64,000 nt of DNA, taken from the NCBI GenBank assembly GCA_963790585.1, contig CAWBOY010000004.1, positions 992,001 through 1,056,000 of the forward strand, given 5' to 3'. This document shows, one piece after another, positions 38,676-46,670 of this stretch. This stretch comes from CAWBOY01 sp963790585. Its GTDB lineage: Bacteria; Planctomycetota; Planctomycetia; Gemmatales; Gemmataceae. The notes below the pieces were generated by a model. It saw only the letters and a program-made list of their open reading frames with translations, searched no databases and was not told the origin of the DNA. Position numbers and translations under genes: made by a program. Numbering within the stretch: position 1 is the stretch's first letter; the number at the start of each line of letters is the position of its first letter.

Positions 38676-39323
38676 CTAGACGGACACGAGGTGCTGCTTG
38701 ACGGCGAACCGGACCAACTCGGCACTGGTCTTGATCCCGAGTTCTTGCATCATACCGTACTTGTGGAAGGCGACAGTCCGGGCCGTGATTTCCAGGAGGC
38801 GGGCGATCTGTTTCATCGTGCGCCCCTCGGCCAGCAGCTGTAGTACCTCGCGCCGTCTCAAGCTGAGTTCGCTAGTCTTCTTCTCCGGCCCGGGCGTATG
38901 AAGCAAGGTGCCGACGAGGCCCCGGGTGGCCAGCGGCGTGACATAAAATCGGCCCTCAACAACCTCTCGAATAGCATGCAACAGTTCCGAGGCGGCGGAG
39001 TTTTTGAGCAGGAAACCCGACCCGCCCGACCGGAACGCTTCGGCCGCGAGTTCGGGGTCTTCGCTCACCGTCAGAAAGAGTATCTTGACATCGGGCATCA
39101 GCCGTTTGAGTAGCCGGGCGGCCTCCAGCCCGTTGAGCATAGGCATGGCGATGTCGAGAACCACAACGTCGGGGCGTAGGAGAGGCGCGATTTCGAGCAA
39201 GGCTCGGCCGTCGGCCGCGGCTCCCACGACCTCGCATGATGATTGGAGCAGCTGAGCAAATGCTTCCCGGAGTAGCCGGTGGTCGTCCGCCAGTAGGACA
39301 CGCGGGCGCTTCATGGCAGTCAC
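38676..39323 (-). CDS. NarL/FixJ-type response regulator
   Basis: A 215-residue regulator. The receiver domain has LLADDHRLLREAF, phospho-acceptor DVVVLDIAMPMLNGLEAAR, TVSEDPELA and lysine in GFLLKNSAA. The LuxR-type helix-turn-helix has LSLRRREVLQLLAEGRTMKQIARLLEITARTVAFHKYGMM. It should bind DNA when phosphorylated. Its partner is almost certainly the histidine kinase ending 35 bp upstream on the same strand. Targets are unknown; the neighbouring RND pump and carbon genes are candidates by position only. Confidence 0.92.
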   Translation of the reverse strand: MTAMKRPRVLLADDHRLLREAFAQLLQSSCEVVGAAADGRALLEIAPLLRPDVVVLDIAMPMLNGLEAARLLKRLMPDVKILFLTVSEDPELAAEAFRSGGSGFLLKNSAASELLHAIREVVEGRFYVTPLATRGLVGTLLHTPGPEKKTSELSLRRREVLQLLAEGRTMKQIARLLEITARTVAFHKYGMMQELGIKTSAELVRFAVKQHLVSV

Positions 39324-39357
39324 TCCGGGATTGATAACCTTTCGGTCATCCTATTTC

Positions 39358-41595
39358 TTACGGTTTCGATTGCAATGCTTTTTGCGGCTGGCCATTTGGC
39401 CCTAGGACAGCGGCACACAAGGAGATTCGGACGTCGATGCTGGTGCCGGTCGACGGTCGCGAGACGATGAAGATCGACCCGCCGACCAGGCGAAGTCTCT
39501 CCCGCATGCTTACTAGCCCGAGCCCCCCTTTGGCATCGACTGAATTGACGTCGAAACCGGAGCCGTCATCGGTGATCCGCAGCGAGACCCCGTCCTCGTC
39601 CCCGCTCAGCTCGACGCGGACATGCAGGGCGCTGCTGTGTTTGATTACGTTTCGAAGAGCCTCCTGGACGATTCGGTAGAGGCACAACACCGGGTCGTCC
39701 GGAATTGAGGACGGTAGCTGCCGATGAGCGAACTCAATCTCCAAGCCGTTGGCCTGGGCCTGTTGCTTGCACAAGCTGCGGATACCGGCCACGAGCCCTA
39801 GTTGCTCGAGCTTTGATGGGTGGAGGTTGTGCGAAAGTTCATGCACGGCGGAAGACATCTGCTTGACCCGGGCCGACAGCTCGTTTATTCGGTCGCCTAG
39901 TCGAGTCGCCGACTCCGGGAGCGTCTGACCGAGGAGGTCTAACTCCACAGCCAACAGGGCCAGGCTCTGGTTCAGATCGTCGTGGAGTTCACGAGCAATA
40001 CGCCGGCGTTCCGCCTCCTGCGCTTGGAGCAGCCTGCCGGTCAACGCCTGCAACTCGCGCTGACTCTCTTGAACCTCCCGTTCCACCCGCCGGCGCTCCG
40101 TTATATCAATAACCGACGCCAGGACCTGGCGGCCCGTCCCAGTCCAGATCGGGTTAAGTCCGATCTGGACTGGGAATTCGCTCCCGTCCTTGCGCCTCCC
40201 GCAGAGGTCCTGTCCCGCCCCCATGGCGCGGCTTGCCGGCGCTGCAAAGAATCCGCCTCGCTGGGTGGGATGCTGACCTCGGAAGCGCTCCGGTACGAGT
40301 ATTTCCACAAGACGGCCGTGCAATTCCTCTTTTCGGTAGCCGAAAAGGATCTCTAATTGCGCGTTGGCCAATATGATCCTCCCGTCTTGGGCGACCATGA
40401 TCATGCCGCTTGGGGCGGCCTCGACCACCTGCCGAAAGCGCAGTTCCGCTCGCCGCCAATACGCCCTCTGCAGCAGCAGAGCGCAGATCAGCAGCGCCTC
40501 AATGACGCATAGTGAAATGACACCGACGATTTGCCAGCGGTAAAGGTCCCAGAAGGTCGGCTGCCGGAAGCGGACAACGCTGCCAGGCGGCAAGTCCGCT
40601 TCTAGGATGCCCCAGCGCTGGAGCTGGCGCCCGTCAAACATCCAGGCGTTCTCACCCGCGTCCAGGACGGCGATGCTTTCCGGTCTATCTCCTGCCAAGA
40701 GACGCAGAGCCAGGAGGGCCGCGTATTTCCCTTCCGCTTCAAAACTCATCAGGCGACCGCCGACGATGCCACGACCGAGGTAAGAGTCGATGTGGCCATA
40801 GACGGGGACGTTCGCAGCAGCCGCAACGCGCTCGGCGACCTCCGCCGGGGCAAAGATATGACCGGTGCCATCTTGCTGGACGTGGAGGTAATAGATGACG
40901 CTGCCGTCGGGAAGTTTGGTCACTTCCCTCAACAGGTCGTCCATTGGCAGGCCTGTAAGGTAAACAAATTCCTGTTTCCCTTCGTAGGCGTGGAACGCCT
41001 TCCTGGCCTGCGCCTCCCAGTAGGCATCCGTCTTCGACGCGCCGGCAATGACGAACACGTGTTGCGTCCCCGGATGAAGCCGAAGGGCCAACTCCAGCGT
41101 GGGCACAAGGTCCATCCTCATCGGAGTGCCGACGACGCCGTGGCCGAGTTGGCGTGCCTTGACCTCTCCCTCATCGATAGCCGCAAAGACGATCGGAACG
41201 CCGGGCAACATTTCGTCGCGATGCTTCAACGCGAAATCCAGCGACGGAGCCATCGCAGGGATTATGACGTCGATCTTTCGGCCGGCGTACTTCTGCTGCA
41301 AGAAGTTTGCCAGCTGCTTCTGGTAGCGATCATCCGGAAACCGTGCGGAATCGAGATACTCATTGTAAAGCTCGATGCGCTCGACCGAGGACGTCCGAAA
41401 AGTGTTGCGAATACCCTGTTCAAACAGGATGTTCCCCGGCGTCCCGTCGCTGACTGGGTAGAACACCAGGACCCGCCTGACGGTCTCGGCACCCGAGGAC
41501 GCGACGAGCGGACAGAAGTAGAGCAGCGTAAGTACCAGGGCGCCCCGATAAAGCCTCTGCTTCAACAGTGCTGCTACCTGTCGACTGGTTCGCAT
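39358..41595 (-). CDS. hybrid sensor: ABC-binding domain, PAS, HisKA_3 histidine kinase
   Basis: A 745-residue intact kinase. A signal/anchor (about residues 17-37) is followed by a periplasmic ABC-substrate-binding-like domain (about 40-330) with VLVFYPVSDGTPGN, IDVIIPAMAPSLDFAL and PVYGHIDSYLGRGIVGG. A membrane helix comes next (IVGVISLCVIEALLICALLL, about 350-375), then a PAS domain (about 385-500, with IILANAQLEILFGY). The dimerisation/phosphoacceptor region is ERRRIARELHDDLNQSLALL with histidine near residue 538. The ATPase has LRNVIKHSS, DDGSGFD and GGLGLVSMRERL. It should sense an extracytoplasmic ligand and phosphorylate the regulator downstream. Confidence 0.93.
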   Translation of the reverse strand: MRTSRQVAALLKQRLYRGALVLTLLYFCPLVASSGAETVRRVLVFYPVSDGTPGNILFEQGIRNTFRTSSVERIELYNEYLDSARFPDDRYQKQLANFLQQKYAGRKIDVIIPAMAPSLDFALKHRDEMLPGVPIVFAAIDEGEVKARQLGHGVVGTPMRMDLVPTLELALRLHPGTQHVFVIAGASKTDAYWEAQARKAFHAYEGKQEFVYLTGLPMDDLLREVTKLPDGSVIYYLHVQQDGTGHIFAPAEVAERVAAAANVPVYGHIDSYLGRGIVGGRLMSFEAEGKYAALLALRLLAGDRPESIAVLDAGENAWMFDGRQLQRWGILEADLPPGSVVRFRQPTFWDLYRWQIVGVISLCVIEALLICALLLQRAYWRRAELRFRQVVEAAPSGMIMVAQDGRIILANAQLEILFGYRKEELHGRLVEILVPERFRGQHPTQRGGFFAAPASRAMGAGQDLCGRRKDGSEFPVQIGLNPIWTGTGRQVLASVIDITERRRVEREVQESQRELQALTGRLLQAQEAERRRIARELHDDLNQSLALLAVELDLLGQTLPESATRLGDRINELSARVKQMSSAVHELSHNLHPSKLEQLGLVAGIRSLCKQQAQANGLEIEFAHRQLPSSIPDDPVLCLYRIVQEALRNVIKHSSALHVRVELSGDEDGVSLRITDDGSGFDVNSVDAKGGLGLVSMRERLRLVGGSIFIVSRPSTGTSIDVRISLCAAVLGPNGQPQKALQSKP

Positions 41596-41699
41596 AACGC
41601 TGCCTCCCGAGTCTGTGCTGCACCAGATCGTTGGCCTTGTGGCTGATTTCCTTCCCCGCCACGAGTGCGGGAAGCCTCGGTGATTGTAATCCTCACCTA

Positions 41700-42165
41700 G
41701 GGCCCGACGGACGTAAATTCCGCGAAAAAATAGAGCGCATGACTATCAGGAACGACCGGGCCGTCGACGTGTGCTTGCCGAAAAGGTTGAACCAGGCGCG
41801 AAGACTGCAAAGTTGGAAGGGCAACTACCGGTTGCCCAAATCAACTATGGTAAAACTTCCGCCTCAGACAGCGGGTGAGGATCAACTAAAGACGGGAGAT
41901 AGCAGCCTTACCACGCCTCGGGTGCGCGAATGGAGCTACGATCCAGGCCTTGAAAATAAACTCATTATCGGAGGGGCAGGAACCTCTACGAGTTTGAAAT
42001 GACAGAATCTTGCAACAATGTCGCGAAGCTTAGCGTGTCACCCGAGCGTACCTAATCCGTACAGAATTCATGTTCAACCGTATGGAATTGTGATAAACTA
42101 TGGCAGCCGGGCGTTTGTGCGTAGCGCAAGAACAAAGCCGCAAGCCCTTGTGAACTGCGGCTTTC
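41700..42165. other. intergenic region, no gene recognised
   Basis: A short plus-strand frame (about 41739-42002, beginning MTIRNDRAVDVCLPKRL) is open but shows no family resemblance, no good ribosome site and no supporting neighbour, so it is not called as a gene. The rest appears non-coding up to the tRNA-like fragment. Confidence 0.4.
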
Positions 42166-42170
42166 TGTAG

Positions 42171-42220
42171 TGGACAGAGCCGGGCTTGAACCGGCGACCT
42201 AAGGATTTTCAGTCCGTCGA
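42171..42220 (-). tRNA. partial tRNA-Phe-like gene (3' half only)
   Basis: On the minus strand the sequence has an anticodon loop CTGAAAA (anticodon GAA, Phe), then a perfect T-arm GCCGG-TTCAAGC-CCGGC, then an acceptor 3' strand TCTGTCC and discriminator A. The expected 5' strand GGACAGA and a normal D-arm are absent; upstream sequence reads GAGCAGCTTCGACGGACTG instead. The anticodon stem has one mismatch. It is therefore a remnant, consistent with an integration scar, and lies next to repeat copy 2. Confidence 0.55.
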
Positions 42221-42229
42221 AGCTGCTCA

Positions 42230-42415
42230 CCAAATATCGCTGTAACATCATGTCAGATATGAGGTTTCCGAATTAACTCTCACGTGTATCTCTAGAGAAT
42301 ATTTCGAGGAGTGCCCTACTCGGGGAGCCTTCTGATCCGCAGCGGAATCCCGCTGCCAACGAGTTTACCCAAACGGCCGAGAGATTCGTCTCTCGGCTTT
42401 TGGCGTTTTTCCGCA
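42230..42415 (+). repeat. double-hairpin repeat, copy 2
   Basis: This is the partner of 272-435: it has the ATATCGCTGTAACATCATG block, the CTCTAGAGA palindrome and the 80-bp hairpin core (GCAGCGG/CCGCTGC and GCCGAGAGA/TCTCTCGGC with TTTT). As at copy 1, a tRNA 3'-end-like fragment precedes it. Similarity trails on to about 42520. Conservation of both hairpins while the flanks differ suggests the RNA or DNA structure matters. Confidence 0.7.
42376..42401 (+). terminator. rho-independent terminator-like hairpin
   Basis: GCCGAGAGA-TTCG-TCTCTCGGC followed by TTTT, identical to the structure at 397-422. Confidence 0.55.
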
Positions 42416-42486
42416 CTTTATACGGCATTTTCGCGCTTTTGGCGGTTCTCGCCGATATCTCTGGTTCGAACCGCTACACTCGGGGT

Positions 42487-42604
42487 CCATTTGCAACCTG
42501 TAAGGTCGCGGATGGACCCCAAGTGAGACTCTCGAAATCTCTCACCGTCGGTTAACACCGGCGCGAAATGAGTTAACGCATAGGCGGTTACGAATGGACC
42601 CCGT
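42487..42604. repeat. inverted and direct GGGGTCCAT repeats
   Basis: GGGGTCCAT and GATGGACCCC form a 9-bp inverted repeat about 20 bases apart (roughly 42482-42521). ATGGACCCC occurs again near 42594. This cluster sits between the double-hairpin repeat and the tRNA-Pro-like end, in sequence without genes. It could be a protein-binding or recombination site. Confidence 0.45.
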
Positions 42605-42702
42605 TTGAAAAGACTCGAACTGGGGCGTGGCCGTTGACATCGGTACCACTCGACGAAGCCCGCTTCAGCGGTCGGGGGGTGAGCCTCGGTGCTTCGTGTC
42701 GA

Positions 42703-42725
42703 GTTCAAATCCTGTCGCCCCGATT
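42703..42725 (+). other. tRNA-Pro-like 3' end (attachment-site-like)
   Basis: TTCAAATCCTGTCGCCCCGA reproduces the T-loop, T-stem 3' strand and acceptor 3' strand of a typical bacterial tRNA-Pro. The base pairing needed 5' of it (ACAGG) is replaced by TCGAG, so the match begins exactly at the T-loop. A GGGGCG block at 42621 resembles the 5' acceptor. Loss of homology at the T-loop is characteristic of att sites in tRNA genes. Degenerate relatives occur at 46266, 49168 and 50289. Confidence 0.5.
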
Positions 42726-42729
42726 ATGT

Positions 42730-43235
42730 TGCAGTGGCATTGCATTCACGTTGCGGTGGTGTTGAGTTCTGTATTGGAGCAAGATCAGAGGAAAGCTTTC
42801 CAGGTGGACAAACGACCGTCCAGGCAGAGATGGCCATAACGTAAACTCACCCTACTGTCGTGAGTAGCTTGAGCAGCGTCGGTGAATCGGACCGGAGCAG
42901 GTTTGGACGGGCTTAGTCCGGTGAGTCGGCGCGGTCCGAACTTGTCCGGCCATACCCCGCCTGGCGCCCGTTGCACCGGCCGTGGAAACGACTCAACGCA
43001 CTGGCCCCTGCCTTCGGCATGCGGTGTTTCCTAAGTCGATCAACTGCCCCGGAAACAGCCTGTTTTCCCGCACCCCGCACGCCCTGTACCGACGCGGCCA
43101 GTTGTCCATCACGAAGTAGCCATCGCCGGTGCGGCTCGACGGGTTGTCCGAAAGTGTTTTTCGCTTGCTCCGGTCCCCGCGGGCCGGTACATTTTACTGC
43201 AGTTCGCGCGTATACGTACAAAATGGACCGCTGGA
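42730..43235. other. intergenic region upstream of MarR gene
   Basis: No gene is recognised on either strand. Just before the MarR gene there is a palindrome CGTATACG (about 43209-43216) that could lie in its operator. Confidence 0.35.
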
Positions 43236-43706
43236 ATGGCAACCGGGCACGAGATCGCGATGGCCTTACGGGCCGCGTACCTGGCGATGCACCGCCGATC
43301 CGACGCACAGTTCGCTCGGCACGGGGTGACGGCCGACCAGTTCGTGGTCCTGGCCGCCCTCGCCGACGGGGGCGCGGTCACCCAGCGGGACCTCGCCCGC
43401 CGCGCCTTTTCCGACCCGAACACCGTCCGGGCCATGCTCCTCCTCTTGGAGAAGAGGGGGCTCATCGCTCGCACCCCGGACCCGGCCGACGGCCGAGTCC
43501 GGACCGTGACCCTGACCCCCACGGGGCGGCGGGCTCACGGCGCGATCTGGAAGGCCGGGGAGCCATTGCGTGCGCGACTGCTCGCGTCCCTCGAGCCGAG
43601 CGAGCCGGAGGCCCTGCTCGACCTGCTGGGTCGGGTCACTATGTCTATGGCCCTGACCGACCAACAAGACGCCCCCACCCGAGCCCCTTCAAGGAGACGC
43701 TCATGA
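43236..43706 (+). CDS. MarR family transcriptional regulator
   Basis: A 156-residue winged-helix protein with an N-terminal dimer helix (IAMALRAAYLAMHRRSDAQF). The DNA-binding part has VTADQFVVLAALADGGAVTQRDLARRA, PNTVRAMLLLLEKRGLIARTPDPADGR and the wing arginines in RVRTVTLTPTGR. It likely represses its own operon and responds to a small aromatic or similar ligand. It overlaps the esterase start by ATGA, so it probably controls the two esterases that follow. GC content and codon use are visibly higher than in the fermentation island. Confidence 0.9.
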   Translation: MATGHEIAMALRAAYLAMHRRSDAQFARHGVTADQFVVLAALADGGAVTQRDLARRAFSDPNTVRAMLLLLEKRGLIARTPDPADGRVRTVTLTPTGRRAHGAIWKAGEPLRARLLASLEPSEPEALLDLLGRVTMSMALTDQQDAPTRAPSRRRS

Positions 43707-44566
43707 CCCGACCACTGGCCGCCGCGATCACCACCTTCGCGCTGCTGTGTTTCGTCGCCGCGGCCCCGGCGTCCGACCTGCCGAACGAGTTGCCCGTCCC
43801 ACCCAAGGGCTTCGACCAGAAGCGGGACGGGATCGCCCGCGGCAAGGTGGAGACAGTCGAGTACGAATCGAAGGCGGCCGCGGGCAAGCGGAAGATGCTG
43901 GTGTACACCGCGCCGGGGTACTCGAAGGAGCAGAAGTACCCAGTGCTGTACCTACTCCACGGCGGCGGGGACGACGAGACAGGGTGGACGAAGAAGGGGG
44001 CGGCCGACGTTATCCTGGACAACCTGTACGCGGACAAGAAGCTCACCCCTATGGTCGTGGTCATGCCGAACGGCCGGGTGGTCAAGCCGGGGGAGAAGCC
44101 GGCCAACCAGTACGCCGGGTTCGACGCCTTTCAAAAGGACCTGCTCGACGATGTGATCCCGTTCGTCGAGAAGAACTACGCGGTGAAAGCCGATCGCGGC
44201 CACCGGGCGCTGGCCGGGCTGAGCATGGGCGGCCTCCAGACGCTCGACGTCGGGCTGACCCACCTGGACACGTTCGCCTCCCTCGGCGTCTTCAGCTCGG
44301 GCTGGTTCCCACCGAACCGGGAGAAGTTCGAGAAGGACAACCAAGCCCTGCTCAAGGACCCGGAGACGAACAAGAAGTTGAAGCTGTTCTGGATCGCCAA
44401 CGCGCCGAAAGACATCGCGTACAAGAACAACCAGGCCATGCTGGAAATGTTCGACAAGTACGGGCTGCAGTATGAGTACCGCGAGGGTAAGGACGGACAC
44501 GAATGGGCCAGTTGGAAGTACCACCTGTACGTGTTCGCGCCGCTCCTGTTCCCGCCCGCCAAGTGA
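43703..44566 (+). CDS. secreted esterase, alpha/beta hydrolase (esterase D-like)
   Basis: A 287-residue protein with a signal peptide (RPLAAAITTFALLCFVAAAPA). The esterase fold shows YPVLYLLHGGGDDETGWTKKG, the nucleophile elbow ALAGLSMGGLQTL and a C-terminal histidine in EGKDGHEWASWKYHLY. It resembles feruloyl/enterochelin esterase-type enzymes often used on plant polysaccharide esters. The start overlaps the MarR stop and has AAGGAG upstream. It is followed by a second, CBM48-bearing paralogue 38 bp downstream. Confidence 0.9.
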   Translation: MTRPLAAAITTFALLCFVAAAPASDLPNELPVPPKGFDQKRDGIARGKVETVEYESKAAAGKRKMLVYTAPGYSKEQKYPVLYLLHGGGDDETGWTKKGAADVILDNLYADKKLTPMVVVMPNGRVVKPGEKPANQYAGFDAFQKDLLDDVIPFVEKNYAVKADRGHRALAGLSMGGLQTLDVGLTHLDTFASLGVFSSGWFPPNREKFEKDNQALLKDPETNKKLKLFWIANAPKDIAYKNNQAMLEMFDKYGLQYEYREGKDGHEWASWKYHLYVFAPLLFPPAK

Positions 44567-44604
44567 CCGTGTAATCGCCCCTTCACATGTCCGAGGAACC
44601 TCTC

Positions 44605-45750
44605 ATGACCAGAACTCTATCTCTGCTCGGCCTCATGCTTGCCTTGGCGGCGGCCGGCCCTGCGACCGCCCAGCCGCCGCGGCAAGGCCCGCCGCCATAC
44701 ACCTCGCCGGAGGTGAAAGACAAGAAGGTGACATTCCGCCTCCGCGCTCCCAAGGCCGAGAAGGTGGCGCTGTCGAGTTCCGACATCCCTGGAGGCGGCC
44801 AGGGGCCGCGGGTGATGAAGAAGGGCGAGGGCGACCTGTGGGAGCTCACACTGGACGTGGCCCCCGGCACCTACCGGTACCGGATCGACGTGGACGGGGT
44901 GCCGGTGGTGGACCCGCGGAATCCGGCGACCAGTGAGTCGTTCGGGAACGCGTGGAGCCTGGTGCGGGTGCCGGGGGCGGCGTTCATGGACACAGCCAAT
45001 GTGCCGCACGGCGCGGTGGCCGCGGTTACCTACCACTCGAAGACGACGGGGAGGACCCGGCGGGCGCACGTGTACACCCCGCCGGGATACGAGACCGGAA
45101 CCGACAAGTACCCGGTGTTCTACCTTCTGCACGGGGCCGGCGACTGCGACGACTCTTGGACCTCGGTCGGCCGGGCGGCGGACATCCTGGACAACCTGAT
45201 CACGGCCAAGAAGGCCAAGCCGATGATCGTCGTCATGCCGGCCGGGCACGACAGCAAGTTCACCGGATTCGGCCGGCCGACGGGCGACGCCACCCCCGCC
45301 GCCCTGTTCGAGGACGACTTCGAGAAGGACCTCCGGCCGCACGTCGAGAAGACGTACCGGGTGAAGACCGGCCGGGCAGACCGGGCGATCGCCGGGCTGA
45401 GCATGGGCGGCGGGCAGACGCTGTCGGTGTTCCTGGCAAACCCGAAAGACTACTCGGCCGTAGGGGTGTTCAGCTCCGGCATCTTCGCGGGCCGGACGCC
45501 GGAAGATTGGGAGAAGTGGGAGAAGGCCAACAAGGAGAAGTTGACGGCGGTCGTCGCCGCCAAGGACGGGCTGAAGGTGTTCTGGCTCGCCACCGGCAAG
45601 GACGACTTTCTGCTCGACACCACCAAAAAGACCGTCGCCCTGTTCGAGAAGCACACGCTAAAGCCTGAGTTCAAGGAGACCGAGGGCGGGCACACCTGGA
45701 TCTGCTGGCAGCAGTACCTGAACGAATTCGCCCCGAAACTCTTCCAGTGA
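44605..45750 (+). CDS. secreted esterase with N-terminal CBM48-like domain
   Basis: A 381-residue protein. A signal peptide ends near TAQPPRQ. A CBM48/E-set-like domain follows (about residues 30-110: KKVTFRLRAPKAEKVALSSS, DLWELTLDVAPGTYRYRIDVDG). The esterase domain has YPVFYLLHGAGDCDDSWTSVG, nucleophile AIAGLSMGGGQTL and histidine in TEGGHTWICWQQYL. This layout is common in carbohydrate esterases of polysaccharide-degrading loci. The start at 44605 has GAGGA upstream and is preferred over 44587. It is the paralogue of the preceding gene and is cotranscribed with it. Confidence 0.9.
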   Translation: MTRTLSLLGLMLALAAAGPATAQPPRQGPPPYTSPEVKDKKVTFRLRAPKAEKVALSSSDIPGGGQGPRVMKKGEGDLWELTLDVAPGTYRYRIDVDGVPVVDPRNPATSESFGNAWSLVRVPGAAFMDTANVPHGAVAAVTYHSKTTGRTRRAHVYTPPGYETGTDKYPVFYLLHGAGDCDDSWTSVGRAADILDNLITAKKAKPMIVVMPAGHDSKFTGFGRPTGDATPAALFEDDFEKDLRPHVEKTYRVKTGRADRAIAGLSMGGGQTLSVFLANPKDYSAVGVFSSGIFAGRTPEDWEKWEKANKEKLTAVVAAKDGLKVFWLATGKDDFLLDTTKKTVALFEKHTLKPEFKETEGGHTWICWQQYLNEFAPKLFQ

Positions 45751-45978
45751 CCGATGCACCACGATGAGGCCCGCGCACTCGATCCGCGCCGGGGTTGCCG
45801 GCGCGGTGCTCACTCTTTTCGCCCTGGCGAGCGACCTGCCGGTCCAGCCCGGCGGCCCGCATGACCGGTGCATCACGATGAGGTCCGCGCACTCGATCCG
45901 CGCCGGGGTTGCCGGCGCGGTGCTCTCACTCTATTCTCCCTGGCGAGCGACCTGCCGGTCCAGCCCGGCGGCCCGCAG
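45749..45978 (+). repeat. tandem duplication of an esterase gene start
   Basis: Two near-identical units of 114 and 116 bp (45749-45862 and 45863-45978) each contain the sequence from the inter-gene spacer through a signal-peptide-like start (MR-AHSIRAGVAGAVL). The second unit differs by a few substitutions and a net two-base gain. The duplication includes the stop codon of the upstream esterase gene. Confidence 0.8.
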
Positions 45979-46089
45979 GAGTCGGTGGTCGTCTCGCCCG
46001 TGGTGGGTGCCGACCGCAAGGTGACCTTCCGCATCCACGCACCGAAGGCCGAGACGTTTCTGCAATGCCAAGTTGATGAAGCGGAATAA
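45764..46089 (+). pseudogene. remnant of a third CBM48-esterase gene
   Basis: After the duplicated signal-peptide region, translation gives ASDLPVQPGGPQESVVVSPV, then GADRKVTFRIHAPKAETF. This matches the start of the CBM48 domain in the preceding esterase (DKKVTFRLRAPKAEKV). It then breaks off into unrelated sequence (LQCQVDEAE and stop). The esterase domain is missing altogether, and the second unit's frame is shifted relative to the start. It is a truncated third member of the esterase cluster. Confidence 0.75.
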
Positions 46090-46670
46090 GTCTGTGTGTT
46101 GGTGCTTCGGTCACCTCGACCGAATAGAGCTGGAATCTCATCCTCGACTCAAATGTGAATGCTCTTTGTCAATATCCGCCGGTTGCTGATGAGAACGGCG
46201 AGACGATGCGAACTACGTCAATGATGCGTGACTGCAATGCGAGTACTCTGACGCCGGCAAAAAAAAGTTCAATAGCCGTCTTGTCGTCCCGACTTTTTTC
46301 AGAAAGCAGCCCTTCGGCGAGACGGTCGAAAGGCTTCTTTGCTTGATTCCCTGGCTATTTTGACACGTCAAGCCAAGTTCAATCCGCTTCGAGCTGACGT
46401 AGAGAATTTCTTCGCGTCCGCCGTAAAACCATTTCCAATAGGGTGCTTTCCGCGGTTCAGTTGCGTTCGAGCTGCACACCGACTTTGCGTAAGATGACGA
46501 ATGCTTGCGTAGGGGCAGACAGAACCCGTTGTCGCCGCGTCGAACTTAGTTGGCCGCTCGCTGGCAGGACGGTCCGACAAGCAGGCCGTTGAAGAAAAAC
46601 ATGGATCAAACTGGGCAGGAGCGGGTAGTAGTAAGGTAGAGGGCGACCGAGCCCCCACAAAGGAAAGGAC
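46090..46670. other. intergenic region holding a dispersed repeat
   Basis: No gene is recognised. It contains repeat A (46210-46340), described separately, and a purine-rich stretch that provides the AAAGGAAAGG ribosome site of the sigma factor gene. Confidence 0.4.
46210..46340 (+). repeat. tRNA-end-like dispersed repeat, copy A
   Basis: The first part (GTCAATGATGCGTGACTGCAATGCGAG and onward to about 46292) matches copy B at 50241-50318. The second part (GTTCAATAGCCGTCTTGTCG, then an AGCCCTTCGGCGAG hairpin to 46340) matches copy C at 49168-49240. The middle resembles a worn tRNA T-loop and acceptor end. The copies separate unrelated small gene modules. Confidence 0.65.

Noticed and set aside
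39358..41595. ABC transporter substrate-binding protein gene
   Set aside because: The binding domain is fused in frame to PAS and histidine kinase domains, so it is a sensor, and no permease or ATPase gene is nearby.
42618..42725. Complete tRNA or tRNA-Sec-like gene with long variable arm
   Set aside because: An acceptor stem can be drawn, but the T-stem does not pair and no sensible anticodon arm forms; kept only as a 3'-end fragment.
42971..44566. 531-residue frame covering the MarR gene and the first esterase
   Set aside because: Only the part from 43703 is protein-like (signal peptide and esterase); the upstream part overlaps MarR in another frame and is low in sense.
44617..45654. 345-residue minus-strand frame opposite the CBM48 esterase
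   Set aside because: Arg/His-rich shadow typical of high-GC antisense frames.
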